From an uncultured Acidobacteriaceae bacterium (GTDB lineage Bacteria > Acidobacteriota > Terriglobia > Terriglobales > Acidobacteriaceae), in the NCBI GenBank assembly GCA_903842845.1, contig CAIMNN010000085.1:1-11861 (forward strand): a stretch of DNA of 11,861 nt. Direction: 5' to 3'. The notes beneath the pieces are model-generated. The model was not told where the DNA came from, did no database searches, and worked only from the letters and a program-made list of their open reading frames with translations. Shown in pieces: positions 4,300 through 11,861 of the stretch (within the stretch, counting starts at the first letter, position 1; each line of letters begins with the position of its first letter). A program made the position numbers and the translations under genes.

Positions 4300-7095
4300 C
4301 GTATTCCGCAACCCCGCCGCTATCCCGCTAATCGTCGCAGCAATCGCGCGGTTCACCTCAGGCGATTCATCCCCCGCCCGTTTGCGCCTCAGCATCTCAA
4401 CCTGTATCAAATGCATCGGGTCCACATACGGATTGCGCAGCTTGATCGACCGCGCCAGCACCGGGTTCGTCTGCAACAACTCAGTCTGTCCCGTCGCCAC
4501 AAGCACCGCGCGCACGCTGCGGTTGAACTCCGCTTCAAACAGCCCGTAGATGCGGTCGCGCATATGCTCATTCGCCACCAGCATCGAGTACAAATGCGCC
4601 GTGTCCAGGTCCGCCTTGCCCAGCGCCATCTCCACGTTGCGCACCAGATCAATGAACAGCGGAAACTCTTTCGCCATCGTCCGCAACAACTTCTCCGCGC
4701 CCGGCTTTTTTAAAAACTTCTCAAACGCATGACCCACGCCAAACCACGCCGGAATCAGCAACCGCGATTGCGTCCATCCAAACACCCACGGAATCGCGCG
4801 CAAATCAGCAAGGCTCCGCGTCGCACGCCGCCGCGACGGCCGCGATCCAATATTCGCACTCTGCAACTCACCCACCGGCGTCGACTGCTCAAAGTACTCC
4901 AACACCTCAGGGTCTTCCAAAATGTGCCGGCGATAGTAATCGTACGAGCTCGTCGACAGCTCCTCGATTGCCTCTTCCCACTCCGGCTTCAACACGCCTG
5001 TGAAGTGCCCCTTCGGGTCGCGCGCATTCGGCCGCGCCAACGCGTCCAGCGACGCCGCAATCATCAACTCCAAATTGCGCTCCGCCAAAACCTCTTCCGC
5101 ATATTTGAAGTTCAGCACCTCGCCCTGCTCAGTAATGCGTATCTGCCCGTCGAACGAATCTATCGGCTGCGCGAATATCGCGCGGTGCGTCGGCCCGCCA
5201 CCGCGTCCCACCGTTCCGCCGCGCCCATGGAACAGCCTCAGCTTCACGCCACACTCGCTCGCAACCGTGTGCAGTGCGCGATGCGCGCGGAATATCTCCC
5301 ACGTGCTCGTCAGCATGCCGCCGTCTTTATTCGAGTCAGAGTAGCCCAACATCACTTCCTGCCATCCGCCCCAACTCTCCAAAAGTTTTGTATAATCCTC
5401 GCGCTGCCAAAGCACGCGGCAAATCTCCGGCGCATTGCGCAGGTCCTCAATCGACTCAAACAGCGGAACCGGCATCACTCCCGGGTCACTGCCCGAGCCT
5501 TGCACCTGCACGCCGCTCACTTCCAACAGCTTCAGCAGCGTCAGCACATCATCAACCGACGTCGCCCCGCTGATCACATACTGCCGCACCGACTCCGGCG
5601 TGATGCCGCGCTTTATCTCCGCCACAACCTTCATCGTCGCCAGTACATCGTCACTCTCCGCGCCGCCGCTTCCACTCACTATCTGTTGCAACGCCGCCTC
5701 ATGCACCCGCGCATGTTGGCGAATGTCCAGCGTCTGCAAATGCAATCCAAAACACCGCACCGCCAAAATCAGCGGGTCTATCAGCTTGCGCACAATGCGT
5801 AGCCCCTTGTGCGTCGCCAGCGAATTCCGCAACAGCTCCAGGTCCGCAACAAGTTCCTCAGTCGATTCATACGCCGGCAGCGCTGCGCTCAATTTATCGT
5901 CGGCCTTCCGTTGCGCGCTGGTGCTCGGCTCAGCGCCGGGCCGCACATCTCCACCCAACGTCCGCTTCAACCGTCCCTTGATGCAAAAAACAAATCGACG
6001 ATAGAACTCAAATTCAAACTGCTCGCCGAAAACCTGCTGCTCGCTCTGCTGCGCCAGCTTCATATACTGGTTCAGCTTTTGCATCAGCTCCCGGCTCACG
6101 CCCACCTGCTGCGCGCTCGTGCTCAGGTTGTCGACAATCTCTTGAAATTTCCGCTGATAGTAATGCGACAAATGGCTGTGCGCCATCTGCACCGCTTCGC
6201 GCGTCACCTCCGGCGTCACAAACGGATTACCGTCCCGGTCGCCGCCTATCCACGAGCCAAACGCAAGCACCACCGGCAGCTCGTGCGCCTCAATCTCAAG
6301 CCCATACGCCGCACGTAACGCCTCGCTCATCTCGCGATATACAGCCGGCACCGACGCAAAGATCGAGACGTCGTAATAATCCAGCCCCATCTTTATCTCG
6401 TCGTGAACCGTCGGCCGCCGTGAGCGCACCTCATCTGTCTGCCACAACGAAGTTATCTCCGCGCGCACCGCCTCAACCAGCCGCTCTATCTCCGCTTCAG
6501 GGATCGGAATGCGGTCCAGCTCCGCCAGCAGCTCACCAATCCGCCGCCGCTTGAACATCACCGACCGCCGCGCAATCTCCGTCGGATGCGCCGTAAACAC
6601 TGGAACAACCAGCACGCGCCGCAACCACTCAAGCGCCTCAGCCGCCGTTATACCGACCCTCTGCATCTCCAGCAGCGTCCCTGCCAGCGAACCGCGCTGG
6701 TGCTCCGCCTCACCGCTCAACTGCAACCCAAGACGCCGCCGCTTCCTGTGGTTGCTCTCGGCAAGGTTTATTAGCTCAAAGTAAAAAGCAAACGCACGCG
6801 TCAAAGGCAGCGCGCTCGCAATCGGCTGCTCATGCAACAACGCAAATGCAGCGTCGGCGTGCCGCGTTGCTTCCTGATGTGTGCTTGCCTCGCGGCTTCG
6901 TATCGACGCCTGCCGCAGCGCCTCCACAAGCTGGTAGAGCTCATCGCCCTCCTGCTCGCGCAGCACCTCGCCCAGCAGCGTTCCCAGCGAACGCACATCG
7001 CGCCGCAGCGGCGCTTCTTTCAGCTCGCCCGAGCGTGACTCAAGCTCGGCAAGCCGTTGCGTCCAACTTTCGGGAACCCATAGCTGATTGGCCAT
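4294..7095 (-). CDS. ppc: Phosphoenolpyruvate carboxylase
   Basis: A full-length (933-residue) cytoplasmic enzyme that carboxylates phosphoenolpyruvate with bicarbonate to oxaloacetate, an anaplerotic feed to the TCA cycle. The family signatures are intact. The catalytic histidine is H170 in VFTAHPTE. GSWIGGDRDGNP occupies 280-291, and GYSDSNKDGGML 584-595. The bicarbonate/PEP loop FHGRGGTVGRGGGP is at 622-635, and FGWTQSRLLIPAWFGVG at 772-788. The canonical C-terminus RNTG (930-933) is present. There is no N-terminal phosphorylation motif as in plant forms. Regions such as KRTLGGDVRPGAEPSTSAQRK (about 377-397) are variable insertions. The ATG at 7095 follows AAAGGA at short spacing. It is a single gene, flanked by pal upstream on the same strand, with a terminator between, and by repeat-rich DNA downstream. 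Allosteric regulation cannot be judged. Confidence 0.98.
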   Translation of the reverse strand: MANQLWVPESWTQRLAELESRSGELKEAPLRRDVRSLGTLLGEVLREQEGDELYQLVEALRQASIRSREASTHQEATRHADAAFALLHEQPIASALPLTRAFAFYFELINLAESNHRKRRRLGLQLSGEAEHQRGSLAGTLLEMQRVGITAAEALEWLRRVLVVPVFTAHPTEIARRSVMFKRRRIGELLAELDRIPIPEAEIERLVEAVRAEITSLWQTDEVRSRRPTVHDEIKMGLDYYDVSIFASVPAVYREMSEALRAAYGLEIEAHELPVVLAFGSWIGGDRDGNPFVTPEVTREAVQMAHSHLSHYYQRKFQEIVDNLSTSAQQVGVSRELMQKLNQYMKLAQQSEQQVFGEQFEFEFYRRFVFCIKGRLKRTLGGDVRPGAEPSTSAQRKADDKLSAALPAYESTEELVADLELLRNSLATHKGLRIVRKLIDPLILAVRCFGLHLQTLDIRQHARVHEAALQQIVSGSGGAESDDVLATMKVVAEIKRGITPESVRQYVISGATSVDDVLTLLKLLEVSGVQVQGSGSDPGVMPVPLFESIEDLRNAPEICRVLWQREDYTKLLESWGGWQEVMLGYSDSNKDGGMLTSTWEIFRAHRALHTVASECGVKLRLFHGRGGTVGRGGGPTHRAIFAQPIDSFDGQIRITEQGEVLNFKYAEEVLAERNLELMIAASLDALARPNARDPKGHFTGVLKPEWEEAIEELSTSSYDYYRRHILEDPEVLEYFEQSTPVGELQSANIGSRPSRRRATRSLADLRAIPWVFGWTQSRLLIPAWFGVGHAFEKFLKKPGAEKLLRTMAKEFPLFIDLVRNVEMALGKADLDTAHLYSMLVANEHMRDRIYGLFEAEFNRSVRAVLVATGQTELLQTNPVLARSIKLRNPYVDPMHLIQVEMLRRKRAGDESPEVNRAIAATISGIAAGLRNTG

Positions 7096-7156
7096 CGTCC
7101 TTTTATTATCCCTTGAAACTCCGGATTCACGAAGCAGCTCTGCCTTTTGTCATACG

Positions 7157-7201
7157 AAAAAGAAAAAAATCGCGGCGCCCCTCACAAGGGCAACCGCGAT
7201 T
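7157..7201 (-). terminator. Rho-independent terminator after pal
   Basis: On the minus strand AATCGCGG (7201-7194) pairs with CCGCGATT (7175-7168), with a further inner GCCC/GGGC helix, followed by ATTTTTTTCTTTTT. It lies about 93 bases after the pal stop and about 60 bases before the ppc start, so it separates pal from ppc. Confidence 0.9.
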
Positions 7202-7293
7202 GAAAGCCGTACAGATTCTTTGCTCTGTTCTATTGGACGCGATAGCTGCTGAAAACGTTCACACCTGCCCGCCAAATTACGAAAAGTTCATTC

Positions 7294-8058
7294 TTACTGC
7301 TTCTGAGGCGTTATGTGCCCCCGCCGGTTCTTTGCCCAGCACTCTTCATTTGATTGGCTACAGAACGGTCTTTCTTTTCCAAAACTCATGATGTTGATCC
7401 GTTTTATCCAGACGCCGCCCGTCACTAAAGCGTTACGGGTCGCCTCCGCGCGGTACTCGCCCAGCGCCAGGTTGTACTCCACCGATCCGCGCTCATCGCA
7501 GTACCCGCCAATGAATATCGGAAAATCCGGATGCCGCGCCAGAAAATCCGCATTCTTAGCCAGCGTCGACTTGGCTTCATCCGTAAGGCTGTAATCGTCG
7601 TACGCAAAAAACACGTCCTCAACATTCGTCTTGAACAGCTCATCGTCTGAAACCGTGATCACCGGCTTCCGCTCCGCTACCGGCTCCGGTTCCGGCTCCT
7701 TCGGCGCGTTCACAGTGATGGTCACTGAATCCTGACTGGTCCCGCCGTCGCCCTTCGCTATCAATCGGAACGTCATCGACGCTTCTATCGATATCGTCTT
7801 CTTGCCGATTGGGGCCACTGTCCCGATCCCCTGAATCGTAACGTTGTTCGCGTCCGTCGTTGTCCAGCTCAGTTCAATCGTGTCACCCGCATGGATCGAT
7901 GTCGGCGTCGCGCTGATGTGCGCCGTGGGAGCAACGGCTGCAACTGGCGCGATAGCGGCCGGCGGTGGCGCAGTCTCGGTCTTCTTGTCGCATCCGGCCA
8001 GCGCAAAAACGCACGCCATCAACGTGACCGTCCAGTAAAGTCGTATCGCAATTTTCAC
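7294..8058 (-). CDS. pal: Peptidoglycan-associated lipoprotein, OmpA-C domain
   Basis: A 254-residue envelope lipoprotein. The signal peptide 1-22 ends in the lipobox LAGC, with C23 the predicted lipidated cysteine. Residues about 46-117 form a beta-rich, Ig-like domain (HAGDTIELSWTTTDANNV...TFRLIAKGDGG) that E. coli Pal lacks. A Pro/Glu linker (118-131) leads to an OmpA-type peptidoglycan-binding domain (about 143-254). The hallmarks are GYCDERGSVEYNLALGEYRA (185-204; D188 and R203 likely meso-DAP contacts) and WAKNRRGHI (241-249). Pal normally anchors the outer membrane to peptidoglycan with the Tol system; no tol genes are in the window. The GTG start is supported by AAGGAG eight bases upstream. 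Asp at +2 after the lipidated Cys is a point of interest. Confidence 0.92.
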   Translation of the reverse strand: MKIAIRLYWTVTLMACVFALAGCDKKTETAPPPAAIAPVAAVAPTAHISATPTSIHAGDTIELSWTTTDANNVTIQGIGTVAPIGKKTISIEASMTFRLIAKGDGGTSQDSVTITVNAPKEPEPEPVAERKPVITVSDDELFKTNVEDVFFAYDDYSLTDEAKSTLAKNADFLARHPDFPIFIGGYCDERGSVEYNLALGEYRAEATRNALVTGGVWIKRINIMSFGKERPFCSQSNEECWAKNRRGHITPQKQ

Positions 8059-8066
8059 AAGCTATG

Positions 8067-8072
8067 CTCCTT
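8067..8072 (-). promoter_or_regulatory. Shine-Dalgarno site fixing the GTG start of pal
   Basis: On the minus strand AAGGAG lies eight bases ahead of the GTG (8058-8056). The signal peptide begins exactly there (MKIAIRLYW), so the non-ATG start is well supported. Confidence 0.75.
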
Positions 8073-8117
8073 ATGCTCTTCGAGTTTAATCTTCTGCCAA
8101 TTCGCCCGCAGCCACTA

Positions 8118-8145
8118 TCTATATATGCCTACACCCTCTGGTTAA
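8118..8145 (-). promoter_or_regulatory. Possible pal promoter
   Basis: On the minus strand TTAACC (8145-8140) and TATAGA (8123-8118) are spaced by 16 bases and could be a -35/-10 pair about 60 bases before the pal start. An alternative is TAAACT nearer the gene, at about 8085-8090. Both are weak matches. Confidence 0.25.
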
Positions 8146-8236
8146 TGACTCAAATGGTTCATCTCCGGCCACTTCCAGACCCAGCCTCCGCAATCCATCT
8201 AACTGCCACTTATCTCAACCCCACATCCGCCGCACT

Positions 8237-8251
8237 GATAAAATCACTGTG
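8237..8251 (+). promoter_or_regulatory. Putative cysS promoter -10 region
   Basis: GATAAAATCACTGTG contains a TAAAAT hexamer (8239-8244), 32 bases before the cysS start. It is 13/15 identical to the motif at 2169-2183. No clear -35 hexamer is present; TCAACC at 8215-8220 is weak. Confidence 0.5.
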
Positions 8252-8275
8252 GCAAGTAAATAGCCTTGGAAGACA

Positions 8276-9751
8276 ATGAACCTGAACCTATTCAACACAC
8301 TCACCGGCAAGGTCGAAGTCCTCGCCCCTGAACCCGGCAAGCCGCTCGGCATCTACGCCTGCGGGCCCACAGTCTACGACTACGGCCACATCGGCAACTT
8401 CCGTACCTTCCTTGAGGTTGATGTCCTGCGCCGCACTCTCAAGCTCCTCGGCATACCCGTGCGCCACGTCATGAACATCACCGACGTCGACGACAAGATC
8501 ATCCGCAACGCCGCAGCCCTCAACCAGCCCATCGGCGAGTACACCGCGCGCTTCGAAAAAGCATTCTTTGAAGATTTGGACGCACTCCGCGTCCAGCACC
8601 CCGAGATCATCGCCCGCGCCACAGAGCACATCGATCAGATGGTCAAGCTCATCCAGCGCCTCGCTGAAAACGGCGCAGCCTATCAAACCGAAGACGGTTC
8701 CTGGTACTTCCGCCTCGCCGCATTCCCCGCCTACGGCAAGCTCAGCAAAAAAGACCTCACCGGAATGGTTGACGGCGCGCGCGTCGATGTCGACGAATAC
8801 GAGAAAGATTCCGCCCGCGACTTCGCTCTTTGGAAAGCCGCCAAGCCCGGCGAAACCAGTTGGGATACGCCCATCGGCCGCGGCCGCCCCGGCTGGCACA
8901 TCGAGTGCTCCGCCATGTCCATGGAGTACCTCGGCGAAACCTTCGACCTCCACGCCGGCGGCGAAGACCTCACCTTCCCCCACCACGAAAACGAGATCGC
9001 GCAAAGCGAGTCCGTCACCCACAAAACCTTCGCGCGCCACTGGATGCACGTCCGCTTCCTACTCGTCGAAGGCCGCAAGATGTCCAAGAGCGAAGGCAAC
9101 TTCTACACTCTCCGCGATCTCCTCATCAAAGGCTTCAAAGCCTCGTCCATCCGACTCGCGCTCATCTCCGTGCCCTACAGCAATCAGATGAACTTCACAG
9201 TCGACGGCCTCATCGACGCCACCGCCGCCATCGAGCGCCTCCGCACCTTCCACGCGCGCCTCGTCGAAGCCCATCTCGAGCCCGGCTCAACAGAGCTCAA
9301 AGCCTCCGCCGAACAGGCCGAAACCACATTCCGCGCCGCGCTCGCCAACGACCTCAACACCGCCGAAGCCCGCGCGCCCATCTTTGAGCTCGTCCGCATG
9401 GCCAACACCGCGCTCGACAAAAACCAAATGCTCGCCGGCGACCGCGACGCCATCCTCGAAACGCTCGTCTTCTTCGATTCCGTCTTCGACGTCATGGAAG
9501 ACCACGACGCCGAGGCCACGCGCCACGCCATCGAGTGGGCCGTCGCCGAAGGCCGCAGCGCCGAGATAGACCCCAAGCTCATGGCCGGCCTCTCCCTCTC
9601 CGATGCCGACGTCGACAATCTCATCGCCGAGCGCACCGCCGCCAAAAAGTCCCGCAACTTCGCCCGCGCCGACCAGATTCGCGACGAGCTCGCCGAAAAA
9701 GGCATCCTCATCGAAGATTCAAAAGAAGGCGTCCGCTGGAAAAGAAAATGA
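8276..9751 (+). CDS. cysS: Cysteinyl-tRNA synthetase
   Basis: A complete 491-residue class I aminoacyl-tRNA synthetase that charges tRNA-Cys with cysteine in the cytoplasm. The ATP-binding signature is HIGN (38-41, within YACGPTVYDYGHIGNFRTF), and KMSKS is at 268-272. The likely zinc ligands are C29, C211, H236 and E240, matching the E. coli pattern. GWHIECSAMS (206-215) and DLHAGGEDLTFPHHENEIAQ (224-243) are typical of CysRS. The C-terminal anticodon-binding helical part ends in RDELAEKGILIEDSKEGVRWKRK, as usual. The length is normal (about 460-500). GGAAG at 8268-8272 sits close to the ATG. The stop codon overlaps the next start in ATGA, implying translational coupling with the small HicB-like gene. 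Confidence 0.98.
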   Translation: MNLNLFNTLTGKVEVLAPEPGKPLGIYACGPTVYDYGHIGNFRTFLEVDVLRRTLKLLGIPVRHVMNITDVDDKIIRNAAALNQPIGEYTARFEKAFFEDLDALRVQHPEIIARATEHIDQMVKLIQRLAENGAAYQTEDGSWYFRLAAFPAYGKLSKKDLTGMVDGARVDVDEYEKDSARDFALWKAAKPGETSWDTPIGRGRPGWHIECSAMSMEYLGETFDLHAGGEDLTFPHHENEIAQSESVTHKTFARHWMHVRFLLVEGRKMSKSEGNFYTLRDLLIKGFKASSIRLALISVPYSNQMNFTVDGLIDATAAIERLRTFHARLVEAHLEPGSTELKASAEQAETTFRAALANDLNTAEARAPIFELVRMANTALDKNQMLAGDRDAILETLVFFDSVFDVMEDHDAEATRHAIEWAVAEGRSAEIDPKLMAGLSLSDADVDNLIAERTAAKKSRNFARADQIRDELAEKGILIEDSKEGVRWKRK

Positions 9752-9915
9752 AATCAAAACTCCCAAGATTGAGAATTGAGTTTTGCCGAGAAACTGATGG
9801 CCGCTGGATCGCTGAGATTCCTTCACTTCCCGGTGTAATGGTTTATGGTTTCACTAAAGATGAAGCCAAATTAAAAGTTCAAATATTAGCAGCAACTGTG
9901 CTCGCAGAAACGTAA
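9748..9915 (+). CDS. Small HicB-like antitoxin protein, orphan
   Basis: A 55-residue protein. DGRWIAEIPSLPGVMVYGFTKDEAKLKVQILAATVLAE (residues 17-54) closely follows the HicB pattern (DGxWIAEIPxLPGVxxYGxTxEEAxxxVxxLAxxVLA), the partial RNase-H-like fold of HicB antitoxins. It lacks any C-terminal DNA-binding domain and stops sooner than the roughly 70-residue short HicB proteins I know. No HicA (double-stranded-RNA-binding-like toxin) gene is found on either side. The start overlaps the cysS stop as ATGA. Codon use is visibly more AT-rich (AAA, TTA, ATT, GTT) than in cysS, suggesting later acquisition. It may be a functioning solo HicB-like protein or a remnant of a HicAB module. Confidence 0.72.
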   Translation: MKSKLPRLRIEFCRETDGRWIAEIPSLPGVMVYGFTKDEAKLKVQILAATVLAET

Positions 9916-9952
9916 ACTGACAAGTAAACTGGGCACCAGAGTTTTGTATCAA

Positions 9953-10012
9953 GGCACGGCTTCAACCGGGCCGATAAGCAGCAAAAAAATTTCCCAGGGG
10001 CTTTAGCCCCTG
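9953..10012. repeat. Bipartite palindromic intergenic repeat (REP-like)
   Basis: There are two hairpins. GGCACGG/CCGGGCC (9953-9959, 9966-9972) has one mismatch and loop CTTCAA. CAGGGGC/GCCCCTG (9995-10001, 10006-10012) is perfect, with loop TTTA. An A-rich spacer containing AAAAAAATTT lies between. From memory, paired hairpins of this look (a GGCACGGCTTCAGCCGTGCC-like arm plus AGGGGCTTTAGCCCCT) recur between genes of Acidobacteriota. The first arm here appears decayed. It separates the HicB-like gene from the DUF4337-like gene, and the second hairpin ends eight bases before the next Shine-Dalgarno. Confidence 0.6.
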
Positions 10013-10030
10013 AATCAACGGAGGCTACAC

Positions 10031-10573
10031 ATGGGCGCTGAAGAAGAACTCCACGAACTCGAAGAACACGCCGAAGAAGGCGCAAACAAGGCAATGCGGC
10101 CGGTCGCTCTCACCATGAGCATTCTCGCCGTCATCGTTGCCGTCATTACCATGCTTGGCGAGCGCTCCCACACCGCCGCCATCATCAATCAGGCCAAGGC
10201 CTCCGACCAGTGGAACCTCTACCAGTCCAAGAAGAATCGCGCGTATAACAGCGGTCTCGCCAAGGACAACCTCACCATCCTCGCGTTGAAAAATCCTGAC
10301 GCTGAAAAACTCATTGACAAGTACAAGGACTACATCGAGAAAGAAAAAGCCGATTCCGAAGGCGAGCAGGAAGTCGCCAAAGGATTTGAAGAAGCCCGCG
10401 AGCACGCCGAACTCCTCGGCAACCGCTTCAATCTCGCTCAGGTCCTTCTCGAAATTGCTCTGGTCGTCAGCAGCATCACGCTGCTCACTCGCTCAAAGCT
10501 CTACTGGTACGCCGGCCTGGTCTTCGGCATCTCCGGCATCGCCATCGCGCTCTCAGTCCTGGTCATCAAGTAG
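10031..10573 (+). CDS. DUF4337-like membrane protein
   Basis: A 180-residue protein. An acidic N-terminus rich in Glu/His (2-20) precedes a first membrane helix (24-42). A central soluble helical part (44-133) contains ERSHTAAIINQAKASDQWNLYQSKKNR and a charged, coiled-coil-prone stretch (88-130). Two closely spaced C-terminal membrane helices follow (about 135-153 and 158-178). The motif in which A-x-x-x-x-Q-x-x-A-S-D-x-W-x-x-Y-Q-x-K follows the first helix is what I associate with DUF4337, whose function is not known. The start is clear: GGAGG at 10020-10024, six bases before the ATG. It is probably an inner-membrane protein, transcribed alone and ended by the terminator at 10601. Confidence 0.82.
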   Translation: MGAEEELHELEEHAEEGANKAMRPVALTMSILAVIVAVITMLGERSHTAAIINQAKASDQWNLYQSKKNRAYNSGLAKDNLTILALKNPDAEKLIDKYKDYIEKEKADSEGEQEVAKGFEEAREHAELLGNRFNLAQVLLEIALVVSSITLLTRSKLYWYAGLVFGISGIAIALSVLVIK

Positions 10574-10600
10574 CGCATAGCCTCTCTATCAAACAGAAAC

Positions 10601-10638
10601 AGGCGGAACCCGGGTTTTGGTTCCGCCTCTTTCCTTTT
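10601..10638. terminator. Bidirectional terminator between convergent genes
   Basis: AGGCGGAACC (10601-10610) and GGTTCCGCCT (10619-10628) form a perfect 10-bp stem with loop CGGGTTTT, followed by CTTTCCTTTT on the plus strand. The left flank, AAACAGAAAC, gives a weaker T-rich tail on the minus strand. It lies 28 bases after the DUF4337-like gene and 31 bases after the chemoreceptor stop on the other strand, so it probably serves both. Confidence 0.85.
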
Positions 10639-10658
10639 GCGCCCAGTGAAGCCGAAGC

Positions 10659-11861
10659 CTACACCGAGAACCCATGCAGATGATGCTCCGCATCCGCCGC
10701 CAACTCCGTCAGTTGGTTGCATGCTGTGGTTGTCTGTTCGCCCATTGACACCGAGTGCTCGGTAAACTGCGATATCTTGTTCACGCTCTCCGATATCTGC
10801 TCCGCAACACTGCGCTGTTGCGTCGTCGCCGATGCAATTATCTGCACCATCTGCTCCGACTCGTTCACCAGCGTCACAATCGCGTTCAGCGCGTCCATGC
10901 AGCTCTGCGTCTTCGCCATCCCCCGCGTCACATCCTCTTGACCTTGTGAGATTGCCGTGACCGCCAGCTCCGTTTCACTCTGAATCCCGCGTATCATCCC
11001 CGCTATCTCGTTGGTCGCCTTCGTTGTGCGTTCCGCAAGTTGACGCACCTCGCCCGCCACCACGGCAAAACCACGCCCCTGCTCCCCGGCCCGCGCCGCT
11101 TCTATCGATGCATTCAGCGCCAGCAGGTTCGTCTGGCTCGCTATCTCCTCAATCACTCCAACAATGCGCCCTATCTGCTCTGAGTTCTTGCCCAGCTCCA
11201 ATATCTGCTTTGCCGCCTGGCTCGTCGATTGATTCGCATTCTCAATCACCGTCAGCGTCTCCGCAACCACCTTCTTCCCTTGCTCAGCCGCCGACTGCGT
11301 CGCGTTCCCGCTCTGTGCCGCACGCTGCGCCGAACTCGACACTTCCGCTATCGCCGACGCCATCTCCGTCACCGCGCTTGCAACCTGCTGCGTCTGCGCG
11401 GATTGCTCGCGCGTCCGCTCAAACGTATCCTGCGCCACCGCGCTCATCTCCGTGCTCGCTGCCGCCGTGCGCTCCACCGATTCTGAAAGCGTCTTCAGCA
11501 CATTCCGGAACGATCCCTGCATCCCGTTCAGCGCCTCGGCTATCTCCTGCATCTCGTCCTGCACGTCAACCTGCAACTCATGCCGCAGGTCGCCGCGCGA
11601 CATCAGATCCACCGCGGCAACCGTCTTCTTCACCGCGCCCACAATGCTGTTCCGTATCTTCACTCCAAGCACCAGCATCAGGATTCCAACCACCAGCACA
11701 ACCGCACCCGCCTGCATCGCGCGCGACCACATCAAACTGTCAGCCTTCTTCTCCAGCGCCGGAATCCAATCCACCGTCTTCGCGCTCAGCGCGTCATTGC
11801 CCGCCTTGTGCTTCTCATAAAGCGGATTCATCTTTTCAATCCGCAGCGCACGCGCCTTCTC
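10659..11861 (-). CDS. Methyl-accepting chemotaxis protein, 5' end outside the window
   Basis: This is the C-terminal 400 codons of a transmembrane chemoreceptor; the frame is open to the window edge. Numbered from the first visible codon, a periplasmic tail (about 1-46) leads to a membrane helix (about 48-69), a HAMP linker (about 70-122), and the long cytoplasmic signalling coiled coil. The conserved hairpin tip (about 239-272) contains EIASQTNLLALNASIEAARA and GEQGRGFAVVAGEVRQLAERT, the contact site for CheA and CheW. Gln/Glu-rich heptads around the tip are candidate methylation sites. There is no C-terminal NWETF-like CheR pentapeptide; the protein ends HHLHGFSV. The first membrane helix and most of the sensor domain lie beyond position 11861, so the ligand cannot be inferred. 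No che genes are nearby. Confidence 0.95.
   Translation of the reverse strand, partial: EKARALRIEKMNPLYEKHKAGNDALSAKTVDWIPALEKKADSLMWSRAMQAGAVVLVVGILMLVLGVKIRNSIVGAVKKTVAAVDLMSRGDLRHELQVDVQDEMQEIAEALNGMQGSFRNVLKTLSESVERTAAASTEMSAVAQDTFERTREQSAQTQQVASAVTEMASAIAEVSSSAQRAAQSGNATQSAAEQGKKVVAETLTVIENANQSTSQAAKQILELGKNSEQIGRIVGVIEEIASQTNLLALNASIEAARAGEQGRGFAVVAGEVRQLAERTTKATNEIAGMIRGIQSETELAVTAISQGQEDVTRGMAKTQSCMDALNAIVTLVNESEQMVQIIASATTQQRSVAEQISESVNKISQFTEHSVSMGEQTTTACNQLTELAADAEHHLHGFSV

Noticed and set aside
4729..5802. Plus-strand open frame inside ppc
   Set aside because: The product is very rich in Arg, His and Gln with no domain pattern, while the opposite strand encodes an intact enzyme.
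8288..9049. Minus-strand open frame opposite cysS
   Set aside because: It is a shadow of a fully intact cysteinyl-tRNA synthetase gene.
9916..10030. A hicA remnant downstream of the HicB-like gene
   Set aside because: No HicA-like frame or motif can be read in any frame; the space is filled by the bipartite repeat.

Overview
The window looks like chromosomal DNA from a soil-type Acidobacteriota (Terriglobia/Acidobacteriia-like). The hints are high-GC coding sequence, a YacL-type PIN/TRAM membrane protein, a Pal lipoprotein with an extra N-terminal beta-rich domain and a GYCDERGS motif, a DUF4337-like protein, and a bipartite palindromic intergenic repeat (paired GGCACGG.../AGGGGCTTTAGCCCCT hairpins) of a kind I recall from that phylum. 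This placement is inference from memory, not a database match.

Layout, left to right. Positions 1-548 hold no convincing gene, but 376-495 contains three successive stem-loops just ahead of a stand-alone receiver-domain response regulator (549-986). A four-TM PIN/TRAM protein (1068-2114) and an unrecognised 307-residue soluble protein (2213-3136) follow on the same strand; the latter has its own TAAAAT promoter candidate and ends at a strong terminator (3156-3191). A compact RelB/RelE-type toxin-antitoxin module (3244-3724) has a perfect 16-bp palindrome just upstream of the antitoxin and a 17-nt overlap between the two genes. Positions 3725-4293 are AT-richer and contain no protein gene. They hold a minus-strand tRNA-like gene with structural defects, two perfect hairpins, a 119-bp element bounded by 20-bp terminal inverted repeats (MITE-like), and a 9-bp tandem repeat array that runs into the stop codon of ppc.

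On the minus strand follow ppc (phosphoenolpyruvate carboxylase, 4294-7095) and pal (peptidoglycan-associated lipoprotein, 7294-8058, GTG start), with a rho-independent terminator behind pal. Divergent from pal is cysS (8276-9751), whose stop codon overlaps the start of a tiny HicB-like protein (9748-9915) with no HicA partner. After the bipartite repeat comes a DUF4337-like membrane protein (10031-10573). It converges on the 3' part of a methyl-accepting chemotaxis protein gene (10659-11861, minus, cut by the window end), with a bidirectional terminator between them.

Most genes are ordinary housekeeping or signalling genes and do not form one pathway. The accessory material is concentrated at 3156-4299 and 9748-10012. 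I did not find a clear new multi-gene system. The best leads are the tRNA-like/MITE-like/minisatellite cluster downstream of ppc, the structured leader before the response regulator, and the orphan HicB-like gene translationally coupled to cysS.
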